Of a stretch of 64,000 nt of DNA, positions 7,245 through 14,494 are shown piece after piece (position 1 is the stretch's first letter; each line of letters begins with the position of its first letter). Source of the DNA: a virus; the IMG/VR virus record IMGVR_UViG_3300046724_000480, positions 1 through 64,000 of that record, one strand, 5' to 3'. A program made the translations under genes and the position numbers. A model generated the notes under the pieces. That model had not been told where the DNA came from. It ran no database searches and worked only from the letters and a program-made list of their open reading frames with translations.

Positions 7245-8094
7245 CGTCGGCCTTCGCTTTTCGATCGGCAATCTGCTTCAGCAAAACGTCATGCTGGATA
7301 ATCATTTTGTCGCTTTCGTGCTTCTTGTAGTTCCGGCAGCCCCAGAACTTCTTTTCTGGACGGAACACCAGCCGCTCCGGTGGTTCACAGAACGAGCAGA
7401 ATGGAATATCCTGAACGTCCACGCCCCCGTTCTTGTCGCTGGATCCGCCAGCGCGTTCGTCAGCGGTACCAAACCCTCGCCCTTTTGGAGAGAGCTTTGT
7501 CGTCTTGTATTCGCCCATTCCGGCAACTTTCCAGATGTTGTCAAGTTCTTCCATTGGAACGGACTTCATACCCGCGAGCTCACGCACAATGCTTCCATGC
7601 AAGTTGGCACGTGCGGCTTTCTTCACTTCGGTTTCTACCTGCAGCCGCGGAAGTCGACGTTTGGTGATGAAGTCCTCGTAGGAATAGCGCGTCCCGCTGA
7701 TTCCGGTCACAATCTGGCCGGTACGCTTCGACATACCGTCGCCGGTGATCGTCCAGGAGAATGTCTTGTCGTCCGGATCTTCTGCGCGAAGCCATTCCCC
7801 CAGATTGTAAATTTCGATTCCCCAGATATCGGAGAACCGTTGGCAGCCGGCATCCTGGCAGTAGCCGGTAATCCGGTCATCGGCCTTGAACAGAACCCAG
7901 TCGTGCGGATAAGTCAGGGCGATCGATGCCGCACGCAGCACTTTCATGATTTCAATGCCGCGCTCGAGTACGACAAGGCCTTCCTCGGTTTGTGCGAGCT
8001 GTTCGACCGTGGCCGCCTGTGTGGCGGCAATCGATGTATCCGGCGGAACGACCTCGGCTTCAACGCGTTTGGCGTTTGGATCTTCTTGACTCAT
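7231..8094 (-). CDS. Phage protein of unknown function beside the Cas4-like nuclease
   Basis: The 287-aa protein has a helical N-terminus, a conserved-looking core (LTYPHDWVLFKADDRITGYC, then GCQRFSDIWGIEIYN), and a C-terminal zinc-like segment CSFCEPPERLVFRPEKKFWGCRNY. The core suggests a beta-rich nucleic-acid-binding domain, and its place one gene before a RecB-family nuclease recalls nuclease plus annealing-protein pairs in phage recombination modules. That pairing is inference; no RecT, Bet or ERF motif is evident. Confidence 0.7.
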   Translation of the reverse strand: MSQEDPNAKRVEAEVVPPDTSIAATQAATVEQLAQTEEGLVVLERGIEIMKVLRAASIALTYPHDWVLFKADDRITGYCQDAGCQRFSDIWGIEIYNLGEWLRAEDPDDKTFSWTITGDGMSKRTGQIVTGISGTRYSYEDFITKRRLPRLQVETEVKKAARANLHGSIVRELAGMKSVPMEELDNIWKVAGMGEYKTTKLSPKGRGFGTADERAGGSSDKNGGVDVQDIPFCSFCEPPERLVFRPEKKFWGCRNYKKHESDKMIIQHDVLLKQIADRKAKADDAKG

Positions 8095-8258
8095 GTGGTG
8101 GAACCTTCTTTCTTTTTGGCAGCTTCGCGCCGCGCGTTCTCAATGTTGACATCTCGAACCGCTTGCAGCCAGAGATACAGTTTCTCCATTGCCTCTGCCG
8201 GCAGTTGAATGATGGTATCTTTCAGTTTTTGAATCGGGTCAGCCTTCGTTCGTGACAT
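8091..8258 (-). CDS. Small helical protein, 55 aa
   Basis: An ATG at 8258 opens a frame MSRTKADPIQKLKDTI ending KKKEGSTT; its TGA overlaps the start of the 287-aa gene as ATGA. The coding sense is supported by this coupling and by the highly charged helical composition. Its first 20 bases overlap the gene before it. Unknown function. Confidence 0.7.
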   Translation of the reverse strand: MSRTKADPIQKLKDTIIQLPAEAMEKLYLWLQAVRDVNIENARREAAKKKEGSTT

Positions 8259-8535
8259 CGTTCTCCTCTTTGCTCGGTGGCATTGGCGTTACATCGACAA
8301 CTCCTGGTTCGCGGTCCTGCCGTCTCATGTATTCCCGGATGAATTCGCCCAGCTCCTTCGTCCACAGTTTGAATTTGCGCAGGACTTCAGGTTCCATTGC
8401 GATCCTGTTTCGCGGATCGTCGGGATAGCCGTTGTTGGTGGTGATGATCACGCAGTAACCATCAAACTCGATGTAGACACTGTCGCCCAGGTAACGCTTT
8501 TCCGGCGGTCCTATCGGCTTGTCGTATTCGCTCAT
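8239..8535 (-). CDS. Conserved small phage protein, 98 aa
   Basis: The stretch RYLGDSVYIEFDGYCVIITTNNG then NRIAMEPEVL is characteristic of a frequent phage protein of unknown function, usually in early operons. Beta-rich N-terminal half, helical C-terminal half. ATGA overlap with the preceding tiny gene. Confidence 0.75.
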   Translation of the reverse strand: MSEYDKPIGPPEKRYLGDSVYIEFDGYCVIITTNNGYPDDPRNRIAMEPEVLRKFKLWTKELGEFIREYMRRQDREPGVVDVTPMPPSKEENDVTNEG

Positions 8536-8630
8536 GGCTTTCCTTTCGTTGCTTCGATATAGGAGAGCACCAGCACCAGGACCGCTCCGGCGAACACCAT
8601 CAGCCCTACAACGAAAATTGATTCGGTCAT
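8532..8630 (-). CDS. Tiny single-pass membrane protein, 32 aa
   Basis: Starting at 8630, MTESIFVVGLMVFAGAVLVL and onward gives one transmembrane helix with a short charged tail. Its TGA overlaps the next start (ATGA). Too small to identify; may alter the host membrane. Confidence 0.6.
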   Translation of the reverse strand: MTESIFVVGLMVFAGAVLVLVLSYIEATKGKP

Positions 8631-8631
8631 C

Positions 8632-8814
8632 TCAGTACCTCCACATGCCGGCAAACGTTCGGTCATAAGCCTCGGCCGCCCAGAGCTCCCGCATCCCGCT
8701 TTCGTCCTGATGGGGAATTGAATGCGGAAACGGATCCAGCGGTAGCTTGTGGTCCATCCGGACGTCATCGTCGACAGTCAGCAGAATATTCAGCGGCGCT
8801 TTTTCGGTCGGCAT
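8632..8814 (-). CDS. First gene of the leftward early operon, 60 aa
   Basis: A short frame starting MPTEKAPLNILLTVDDDV. It is directly downstream of a TTGACG/TACTGT promoter, with the start codon only about nine bases beyond the -10 region, so the message may be nearly leaderless; no clear ribosome site is seen. The composition looks coding but no family is recognised. Confidence 0.55.
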   Translation of the reverse strand: MPTEKAPLNILLTVDDDVRMDHKLPLDPFPHSIPHQDESGMRELWAAEAYDRTFAGMWRY

Positions 8815-8822
8815 GGACCGGA

Positions 8823-8851
8823 ACAGTACTCGGAACCTGAAAAAGCGTCAA
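8823..8851 (-). promoter_or_regulatory. Leftward sigma70-type promoter
   Basis: On the minus strand TTGACG (8846-8851) and TACTGT (8823-8828) are separated by 17 bases. It faces the early operon starting at 8814 and would drive all genes to the left edge. Confidence 0.6.
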
Positions 8852-8859
8852 GAATAAAG

Positions 8860-8894
8860 TTTGCATAGATGCAAATGCGCAATTTGTGTATGAT
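8860..8894 (+). promoter_or_regulatory. Palindromic operators and rightward promoter
   Basis: A perfect palindrome TTTGCATAGATGCAAA (7+2+7) lies at 8860-8875, overlapped by CAAAT-N5-ATTTG at 8872-8886; a TATGAT -10 box follows at 8889-8894. The sites sit between two divergent promoters and immediately before a small helix-turn-helix gene, as in Cro/CI switches. Binding by that protein is inference. Confidence 0.6.
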
Positions 8895-8902
8895 GCCGCA
8901 CC

Positions 8903-9106
8903 ATGAAAACGCTTTCGCCGAGAATCAAAGCGATTAAGTCTGAAATTGATCGGCAGAGGATATCGGTAACCGATCTGGCCTATACCTGCAAGATATCCTT
9001 TTCAACGCTTTACCGGATGCTCGGTGGGGAAACCGATCCGACATTATCGAACGTCGAGGAACTCGAAAAGATCCTTCGAATTTCTTACAAGAGGATAGAC
9101 CGATGA
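8903..9106 (+). CDS. Small XRE-family (Cro/CI-like) DNA-binding protein
   Basis: 67 residues, almost entirely one HTH_XRE domain: VTDLAYTCKISFSTLYRMLGG is the helix-turn-helix and SNVEELEKILRISY the following helix. There is no dimerisation or cleavage domain, so it is Cro-like in size. It lies next to palindromic operators and probably represses the divergent promoters. It overlaps the following gene by ATGA. Confidence 0.8.
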   Translation: MKTLSPRIKAIKSEIDRQRISVTDLAYTCKISFSTLYRMLGGETDPTLSNVEELEKILRISYKRIDR

Positions 9107-9468
9107 CACTTCAGGAACGAATCAGCCGCCAGATTTCACAGATGCGCGGCACCGAACACCATAAGCATGATTGTGTGTGCGTGTGCTGTACGCGCGACTG
9201 GTATAGCGACGAAAGTTGGCCGATCCTGTTCCGGGAACTGCCCAAGGGATCGCGACTCTATCAGCCCCAGGAGAATTCCGAGCCGTGCGCCTGGAAGCTG
9301 TGTGCGTGTATGGCCGACGGTCAGTTCCGCGGCTGTCATCCGGGCGACTCGCCAGGGGAAGTGGTCTCCAAGGCGTGGCTGGCGTTCGCGCTGGCGAAGG
9401 ATTTACTTCCAGATATCGAAAAGATTCGGGCAATACTAGCGAGCCCGAGTAGTGGTTCAGTCAATTAA
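9103..9468 (+). CDS. Cysteine-rich hypothetical protein, 121 aa
   Basis: The N-terminal half has HHKHDCVCVCC and later CAWKLCACM and GCH groups, enough ligands for one or two metal ions; the C-terminus is helical. It is translated with the repressor-like gene (4-base overlap). I do not recognise the family. Confidence 0.65.
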   Translation: MTLQERISRQISQMRGTEHHKHDCVCVCCTRDWYSDESWPILFRELPKGSRLYQPQENSEPCAWKLCACMADGQFRGCHPGDSPGEVVSKAWLAFALAKDLLPDIEKIRAILASPSSGSVN

Positions 9469-9492
9469 AAGGTTCAATTCAAAGGAGATTAC

Positions 9493-10002
9493 ATGATGCT
9501 TCACTTTCCACGCGCTCTTGTCTTGCTGATGCTCGTTGCTCTAACTGTCGGTTTGTTTCAGTTTGCCGACCGCCCGGTCCACGCAACCCTGGGTACCGGT
9601 GCCTACACCACGGTTCCCTACGATTCGACTAATTTCGGCGCAACCGCCGGAATGACATTTGCCGTCGGTACCCAGAATACTTACCGTTACAACGTCGACG
9701 ACAACAAGCAGCTGCATCTCATGGTGGATATCCTCAACTCGTCGACTTCCGGCGCGCCGGCCAGCGCATTTATCACCGTTAAGATTCCGGAGGGACGTAC
9801 CGCTGGCCGGACCGTCACATCGGCCGCCCTGATGGCAACCGACAACGGAAACGCCGGCGTATGGGAAACCTGTTATGTCATTGCCTCCCAAGGATCCAAC
9901 AGTTTGCTGATCCGGCGTGCCAGTGGCGCCAACTGGCCGATTATCTCCAATACCCTCCGGATCGATCTCAATTTAACCCTCGAAGTCAACGACGCTCCGT
10001 AG
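9493..10002 (+). CDS. Secreted protein, 169 aa
   Basis: A Sec signal peptide is evident: positive/His start, hydrophobic LVLLMLVALTVGLFQF, and a likely cleavage after VHA near residue 31. The mature part is beta-rich with many Thr/Ser and one cysteine. An AAAGGAG site precedes the start. It lies between the regulator genes and the replication module and could be an exported factor acting on the host surface; function unknown. Confidence 0.7.
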   Translation: MMLHFPRALVLLMLVALTVGLFQFADRPVHATLGTGAYTTVPYDSTNFGATAGMTFAVGTQNTYRYNVDDNKQLHLMVDILNSSTSGAPASAFITVKIPEGRTAGRTVTSAALMATDNGNAGVWETCYVIASQGSNSLLIRRASGANWPIISNTLRIDLNLTLEVNDAP

Positions 10003-10009
10003 AATCCTG

Positions 10010-10039
10010 TTGACAGTCCCCGGCGAGGGGGCAGAGAAT
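10010..10039 (+). promoter_or_regulatory. Promoter of the replication module
   Basis: TTGACA (10010-10015) is 18 bases from GAGAAT (10034-10039). The -10 lies in the loop of an 8-bp inverted repeat (GCGAGGGG/CCCCTCGC, 10023-10047). TTGACAGT also occurs at 33568 and, on the minus strand, at 20162-20169. Predicted transcription start about 10046. Confidence 0.55.
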
Positions 10040-10045
10040 CCCCTC

Positions 10046-10145
10046 GCTGGCGGACTGCTTCGGGATTGATCCCCTGGAGTGAAGTCTCCCATCACCGGAC
10101 ATTGAGTCCGCCAGCTTCTCAACTTTCGGTGATGTACAGGTGATG
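10046..10145 (+). ncRNA. Structured leader RNA before the replication initiator
   Basis: An 11-bp perfect stem (10046-10056 with 10105-10115) encloses two small hairpins (GGGA-TTGA-TCCC at about 10062-10073; GGAG-N6-CTCC at about 10076-10089). The unpaired CATCACCG (10090-10097) is complementary to CGGTGATG at 10127-10134 and, over seven bases, to the ribosome-site region at 10139-10145. A pseudoknot that hides or frees the initiator's ribosome site is therefore possible. No known riboswitch class recognised. Confidence 0.6.
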
Positions 10146-10149
10146 ACCG

Positions 10150-10932
10150 TTGAACAAGGACATCGATTGGGCATTAAAGCAAAAGGCGCCGCACACCTGT
10201 AAGTACGTTCTTTTCATCCTTGCCAACCGCGCGAACAAATCCCATCAGTGCTTTCCGTCTCTAAGTTCAATCACACACGATACAGGCCTTGACCGACGGA
10301 CCGTCATGCGATCATTGACGATCCTTGAGGAACTTCAACTGATAACCCGCCGACAACGCGGAACCGATACAACCCTTTACACGCTAATGGTAGGGGCACA
10401 CCGCCCCCACACAGTAAAGAATACGGAGCCGGGTATAGTAGGGGCACAAAGCCCCTACGACCAAGGGCAAGGTGCCCCTAGGGGCACAGCGCCCCCAGGG
10501 GCAGAGAGTCCACTAGGTAGGGGCATTGACGACACCGAGGTAGGGGCACAGCGCCCCCCGGAACCCAAAGGAGAACCCAAATTAACCCAAAGGGGAAAGA
10601 ATATAAGGCAGAAGACCGAGGCGCCGGAGTCGATCGCGATCACGGAAGACATGCGGAAATGGGCAGCGACAAACGGGGTCACAGTGAACCTGGAAACCGA
10701 AACGGAAGCCATGCTCGACCACCACCGCCGGCATGGCAATCTGTGGGTCGACTGGATTGCCACCTGGCGGACATGGATGCGGAACTCAGTGAAATTCGAA
10801 AAGCGGAACGGAGGAAACGGAAATGGAAACGGGCAACGAGGAATCTTTACGGAAAATTCGGGAGGATCTCAGCAAAAGATATTCGGAGCAGTCCCAGCGC
10901 CCTATACCCCAAAGCAGCGAGATCCAGTGTGA
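10150..10932 (+). CDS. Replication initiator with N-terminal winged helix (lambda O-like organisation)
   Basis: The start is TTG at 10150, with AGGTGA six bases before it. Residues ~1-80 form a winged helix-turn-helix (KYVLFILANRANKSHQCFPSLSSITHDTGLDRRTVMRSLTILEELQLI) typical of phage replication proteins. Residues ~80-150 are a low-complexity linker with repeated VGAxxP units encoded by DNA iterons. The C-terminus has a helical WVDWIATWRTWMRN region, as in O/DnaA-like partner-binding domains, and a Gly/Asn tail. A helicase loader overlaps its 3' end, as O is followed by P in lambda. It probably binds the iterons within its own gene and recruits the loader and host DnaB. Confidence 0.8.
   Translation: MNKDIDWALKQKAPHTCKYVLFILANRANKSHQCFPSLSSITHDTGLDRRTVMRSLTILEELQLITRRQRGTDTTLYTLMVGAHRPHTVKNTEPGIVGAQSPYDQGQGAPRGTAPPGAESPLGRGIDDTEVGAQRPPEPKGEPKLTQRGKNIRQKTEAPESIAITEDMRKWAATNGVTVNLETETEAMLDHHRRHGNLWVDWIATWRTWMRNSVKFEKRNGGNGNGNGQRGIFTENSGGSQQKIFGAVPAPYTPKQRDPV
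10389..10610 (+). repeat. Iterons and A-rich tract: candidate replication origin
   Basis: The unit GTAGGGGCACAGCGCCCCC recurs at about 10390, 10438, 10478 and 10540, with shorter forms near 10497 and 10517. Several copies are themselves inverted repeats, for example GTGCCCCTAGGGGCAC at 10472-10487. They are followed at 10561-10610 by an A-rich stretch with three AACCCAAA units. Iterons plus an adjacent melting region inside the initiator gene is the arrangement of lambda ori. Confidence 0.7.
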
Positions 10933-11530
10933 ACTGTGCCGTGACACGGGACACATTTCCATCGAAGCCGGCGTGGTCCGCTGCGAATGCCAGAAGCAAC
11001 GGATCATTGCCAAAAAGCTGGCTTCCATTCCCGCGCGATTCCGCGCGGCCAGCTTTGCAAACTATCAACCGATCGATGGAAAGCAGACTCGCGCCAAAGA
11101 ACGGATATCGGCCGAATTCACGAAAAGTTATTTCATCTCCGGACCGTACGGTACCGGCAAGACGCACCTGGCCACGGCCCAGTATATTCAGCTGGTTCAC
11201 ATCGAGCAGCCGTGCATGTTTGTGACGATGGGCGAATTGATCAACGAACTCCGACGCGCGGAACTGGAGCAGGACACCTACTACTGCCAAGTCCGGGAGA
11301 AGTGTCGCTATGCGGATCGGTTCCACCTGTTCATCGACGACCTGGATAAATTCAAGCCCACGGACTTTAAGGCCGAAGCGCTGTTTGATCTGATCGACAC
11401 GGTTTACAAACGAAACCTGATGCTCACCATCACCAGCAATTACAGCCTTCCGGAGCTGTCCGCGATCCAGAGCATTCATCCATCGGTCCTGCGTCGAATC
11501 GACGATATTTGCGGAGTTATCGAACTTTGA
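10823..11530 (+). CDS. DnaC-like AAA+ helicase loader
   Basis: Domain order: an N-terminal zinc finger (C36, C39, C54, C56) then an AAA+ core with Walker A GPYGTGKT (107-114), Walker B HLFIDDLD (168-175), sensor TSN (204-206) and an RR pair (224-225) as arginine finger. This is the DnaC/DnaI loader pattern that places the replicative helicase on the origin. The 235-aa length is normal. The gene overlaps the initiator by 110 bases in another frame and has its own AGGA site. No DnaB-like helicase is in the window, so the partner is probably the host's. Confidence 0.92.
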   Translation: METGNEESLRKIREDLSKRYSEQSQRPIPQSSEIQCELCRDTGHISIEAGVVRCECQKQRIIAKKLASIPARFRAASFANYQPIDGKQTRAKERISAEFTKSYFISGPYGTGKTHLATAQYIQLVHIEQPCMFVTMGELINELRRAELEQDTYYCQVREKCRYADRFHLFIDDLDKFKPTDFKAEALFDLIDTVYKRNLMLTITSNYSLPELSAIQSIHPSVLRRIDDICGVIEL

Positions 11531-11545
11531 GAGGAGAGTAGCCGA

Positions 11546-12058
11546 TTGAAACCGCTCAACCACCACGGGGGAAATCCGGCAATTGCGCATCTGCGCAGCA
11601 AGGAACGGGCCCAGGTCATCATCAACGAAACGCGCCGACGCCGAGCTGGCGACTGGGGAGACTGGGAACCTGTCAGCCGAGCGGAATGCCTGCAGATCAT
11701 GGGCGGAATGACCGGCTGGCTTCGCGACATCCGCGGCGCGTATCGAAACGCCGTGTTCAGCGTGCTTGAAAGGCTCGACGTCACCGGTGTCATTCACATC
11801 GGCGTTGCGTCGCTGTCGGGGATCCGGCCGACGTGGTACGAAATGCAGCGGATCAAAAACGAGCTCTTCGGCCTGGAACTGACGGCCGTTGAAATCTATC
11901 CGCCGAATTCCGAAGTCGTCGACGGATCCGATATGTTTCACATGTGGATCCTGCCTGGTGCAATTCCGTTCGGACTCACAAAACTCGACGCCTCGCGCGG
12001 CGCCGCCACGCCGGCCGGCGAGCTGCTCCTGTCGGGAATCCAGAAAGTGAATAAATGA
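11546..12058 (+). CDS. DUF7694-like domain protein
   Basis: The TTG start at 11546 follows GAGGAG. The C-terminal half, RPTWYEMQRIKNELFGLELTAV then EIYPP...FHMWIL, fits a phage domain of unknown function that I recall as DUF7694. The N-terminal half is basic. It lies between the helicase loader and the resolvase with a 4-base overlap to the latter, so a role in replication is plausible but unproven. Confidence 0.7.
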   Translation: MKPLNHHGGNPAIAHLRSKERAQVIINETRRRRAGDWGDWEPVSRAECLQIMGGMTGWLRDIRGAYRNAVFSVLERLDVTGVIHIGVASLSGIRPTWYEMQRIKNELFGLELTAVEIYPPNSEVVDGSDMFHMWILPGAIPFGLTKLDASRGAATPAGELLLSGIQKVNK

Positions 12059-12675
12059 ATATTCTGGGAATCGATTTGAGCGTACGCGCGACAGGCCTGG
12101 CGATGATCAGTTTCGACGAGCATCGCGACAGCGTGAGCATGGAAAAACTTCCGGGCTCGAAGAAGCTGATCTTCAATCCACCAGACCGCGCCTACACCTA
12201 TCGCGGCGCTCTCGCAATGCGGACTTCGGAAGACAAAATCGGGCGCATCGAAGATATTCTCCTGCCTGTGCTCGATTGGGCGATGCACGCCCACGCCGTC
12301 ATCATCGAGGGTTACTCGTACGGATCCCAGAATATGCACGCCGTTGCCGAGCTGGGGGGAATCATTCGCTACCACCTGCGAAAGATCGGGCAATCGCCCG
12401 TTGAAGTGGCACCAACGTCGCTGAAGAAATTCATCACCGGCAGCGGCGCCGCGGATAAGGATCAAATGCTCGATGCGGTTCAGCGTGCCGGCGTGCCGAT
12501 TGTCGATCACAACATGGCCGACGCCTATGGCCTGGCGCAATTGGGATACGCGCTGCAGCTGCCAGACTCGGCATACATCGTCTACGAACGGCCGCAACGT
12601 GAGACGATCCACGCGATCAAGTATCCCGTGCTCAAAACGAAAAAACGGAAGGAGCCCAAACTGTGGGCAAAGTAG
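12055..12675 (+). CDS. RuvC-like Holliday-junction resolvase
   Basis: An RNase H-fold nuclease: GIDLS with D7, E85 in the IIEGYS strand, a Lys pair in TSLKKFITG (residues 121-129) and H152/D156 in HNMADAYGLAQLGYA. These match the D-E-(K)-D layout of RuvC resolvases, which cut four-way junctions; in phages they debranch DNA before packaging. 206 aa is within the family range. ATGA overlap with the previous gene. Confidence 0.88.
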   Translation: MNILGIDLSVRATGLAMISFDEHRDSVSMEKLPGSKKLIFNPPDRAYTYRGALAMRTSEDKIGRIEDILLPVLDWAMHAHAVIIEGYSYGSQNMHAVAELGGIIRYHLRKIGQSPVEVAPTSLKKFITGSGAADKDQMLDAVQRAGVPIVDHNMADAYGLAQLGYALQLPDSAYIVYERPQRETIHAIKYPVLKTKKRKEPKLWAK

Positions 12676-12866
12676 GCAGACTGTTCGCGATTTTATGCAC
12701 GTTGAGCGTGACTTCATGCGTGCCGGAGGATTTTCAAGGCGTGGAATTTGATGTTCAAATCAATTCGGGCCCGGCGCCGCAGCTGGTTCAGCCGGCCACG
12801 CCGACGCCGCCACTTCCAACCGATCGCCTACACCCGATGAGCGAATGGCCGCCGACGAAACCGTAG
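12663..12866 (+). CDS. Small proline-rich lipoprotein, 67 aa
   Basis: GTG start inside the end of the resolvase gene. A signal sequence (LFAILCTLSVTSC) ends in a lipobox-like V-T-S-C at about residue 19; the mature part is Pro-rich (PATPTPPLPTDR). Size and proline content recall outer-membrane spanin (Rz1) lipoproteins, but it is far from the lysis genes and lacks a nested partner, so a spanin role is only a possibility. It suggests an envelope with lipoprotein processing. Confidence 0.65.
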   Translation: MGKVGRLFAILCTLSVTSCVPEDFQGVEFDVQINSGPAPQLVQPATPTPPLPTDRLHPMSEWPPTKP

Positions 12867-13156
12867 ACGATCAGCCTGGATCCCTGATTGGTATCGTCCT
12901 GGCGAACCTGGTGGAACGCGTGACAGCGTTAGAGCGCGGTCACAGACCGCGCCTACGTCCAATCGTTCTGGAGCAGGACGACGACGAGCCCCGCGGCAAA
13001 GCGGCCGTCCGCGCCGACATGGCGAAGATGTACACGGTGGAAGGCTGGACGATGGCCAAGATTGCCGCGGTCATGGACTGCGACCCGAAGACTGTTCGAT
13101 CGTATTTGAGAGCTGCCGGCGTGATACCGCCGGCGCAGAAAAAGGAGAAAGTATGA
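12845..13156 (+). CDS. Helix-turn-helix protein, 103 aa
   Basis: The C-terminal third, WTMAKIAAVMDCDPKTVRSYLRAAG, is a clear helix-turn-helix of the Hin/resolvase-like type; the N-terminal part is acidic with a short helix. It overlaps the lipoprotein gene by 22 bases and the next gene by four. Probably a small transcription factor or DNA-binding subunit. Confidence 0.7.
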   Translation: MAADETVDDQPGSLIGIVLANLVERVTALERGHRPRLRPIVLEQDDDEPRGKAAVRADMAKMYTVEGWTMAKIAAVMDCDPKTVRSYLRAAGVIPPAQKKEKV

Positions 13157-13710
13157 AATTGAAGTTTCCGTGGAACCTGCTGATTACTGGATTGCTGGCC
13201 ACTGTCGTCGCTTGGCCAATAATGAGCTTAATGGACGCCGCGCAACTGCCCGTGAAATCGTTCCCCGATCACGACGTTGCATACAGCTGCCTTCCCACCA
13301 TCGGCGACGGGCCGGCCATCACGTTCAAGTTTACGAATGTGCCGAACCCACGTTTCGACGTATCCGTCAGCACGACGCCAGCGACGACGGACCTGGAACT
13401 TCCCGTCATCGCCAGCGTCACCAATAGCGCCGGCATCGATATCACCAGCGGCGCCGTAAAACTGGTAACGGCGACGGCCGGCCTGGCCGCGACGGTAACA
13501 GCGACCGACAACACGGGAGTTGTGATCGGAAAGTTGGAAGTCGATGGAAAAATCGCTACCCCGTTCGGAAATGGCTTGGACGTTTTACCAAACTCGTTCT
13601 ATGTTCGCTGGAACGCGAAATCAGTTTCCGCCGGCGCGCACGTTTTTCGACTCGCGGTGTGCGATGCTGCGCTAAATTGCGCCGTCAAGACCTGGAGCAT
13701 GACGAAGTGA
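13153..13710 (+). CDS. Secreted or membrane-anchored Ig-like protein, 185 aa
   Basis: A hydrophobic N-terminus (WNLLITGLLATVVAWPIMSLM) serves as signal peptide or anchor. The rest is Thr/Val-rich beta structure ending AHVFRLAVCDAALNC, as in bacterial Ig-like (Big) folds. Exported phage Ig-like proteins may bind surface glycans. AAAGGAG precedes the start. Confidence 0.65.
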   Translation: MKLKFPWNLLITGLLATVVAWPIMSLMDAAQLPVKSFPDHDVAYSCLPTIGDGPAITFKFTNVPNPRFDVSVSTTPATTDLELPVIASVTNSAGIDITSGAVKLVTATAGLAATVTATDNTGVVIGKLEVDGKIATPFGNGLDVLPNSFYVRWNAKSVSAGAHVFRLAVCDAALNCAVKTWSMTK

Positions 13711-14231
13711 AATTTATTGAGATTCATATCCACATTCATATTCCCGACGAAACCAAGGCTGCCGGCATATCTGAGCAGATTCGCGCCGCAACCGAATTGC
13801 TGTCCCGTTCTAGTTCGAAACTTTCAACCGCCCTCGGCTCTACGGCGCCAGCCGGCGCGCCGGGTACAACCCCGACCTCGGAGGAACGTTCTATGGATCC
13901 ACTTTCTCAAGCTGTCGCAGATCTCACGGCAGCAGTCGAAGCCGAAACCACAGTCGCTGATTCGGCAATCAAATACATTCAATCCGTGCCGGCATTGATC
14001 GATGCAGCTGTAGCGGCCGACGTCAACAACGGCGCCCTGCCGCAGAACCTGGCGTCAATCACCGGACTCGCGTCAAAGCTTCGCTCCGAAGCCGATGCGA
14101 TTCAGGCCGCGCTGTCGACGAACACGGTACCAGCGCCCATGCCCGACCCTGTTCCTGTTCCGGATCCCACGCCGGTTCCGGATCCGGCGCCCACGCCTGA
14201 TCCGGTCCCTGTCGACGATCCCAACCCGTAA
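13707..14231 (+). CDS. Helical protein with PDPxPVPD repeat tail, 174 aa
   Basis: The GTG at 13707 overlaps the previous stop (GTGA), which supports this start; an upstream in-frame ATG at 13659 lacks that coupling. After a His/Ile N-terminus there is a helical domain (DPLSQAVADLTAAVEAETTV...) typical of small phage proteins predicted to form coiled coils, then a low-complexity tail of Pro-Asp-Pro-Val units from about residue 145. Last gene before the terminator. Function unknown. Confidence 0.7.
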   Translation: MKFIEIHIHIHIPDETKAAGISEQIRAATELLSRSSSKLSTALGSTAPAGAPGTTPTSEERSMDPLSQAVADLTAAVEAETTVADSAIKYIQSVPALIDAAVAADVNNGALPQNLASITGLASKLRSEADAIQAALSTNTVPAPMPDPVPVPDPTPVPDPAPTPDPVPVDDPNP

Positions 14232-14236
14232 ACACG

Positions 14237-14271
14237 ACGGCCGGGGAGTATTTCTACTCTCCGGCCGTTTG
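14237..14271. terminator. Strong bidirectional terminator
   Basis: A 14-bp stem (ACGGCCGGGGAGTA with TACTCTCCGGCCGT, one G-T pair) and a TTTC loop, 14237-14268, followed by T residues, lies between convergent operons ending at 14231 and 14297. It can end transcripts from both sides. Confidence 0.85.
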
Positions 14272-14284
14272 GTTCATCATCGTT

Positions 14285-14300
14285 CGAGCCCCGGCCCTAA
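14285..14300 (+). repeat. Intergenic GC repeat, copy A
   Basis: CGAGCCCCGGCCCTAA at the 3' end of the leftward operon; related copies at 16814-16830 and 17257-17273 (see there). Function unknown. Confidence 0.5.
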
Positions 14301-14494
14301 TCATCCTGGCTGCGAAACTTTTTCAACATTTCCCAGTGCCGGCCCAGATCGCTCGGCCGGCATTTATGCACAATGGACAAGTAGTACCGCGCGCCGCATT
14401 TCACGCAGCACGGCCGGCGGTCAAATGGCGTGGCGATCTGTCCGAGCCGGCGCCAGAGTATTTCCTGATTCCGCGGACTTCGTCGTGTTCTCAT
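14297..14494 (-). CDS. Small zinc-type protein, 65 aa
   Basis: A basic protein with CCVKCGARYY and a later HKC, so one zinc site is likely. ATGA overlap with the upstream gene; last gene of the leftward operon before the shared terminator. Unknown role. Confidence 0.65.
   Translation of the reverse strand: MRTRRSPRNQEILWRRLGQIATPFDRRPCCVKCGARYYLSIVHKCRPSDLGRHWEMLKKFRSQDD

Noticed and set aside
10389-10559. CRISPR array at the iterons
   Set aside because: Repeat spacing is irregular, there are no spacers of constant length and the repeats lie in a coding frame.
10847-11941. 364-aa open frame on the minus strand
   Set aside because: Antisense to the helicase loader, which has complete AAA+ motifs.
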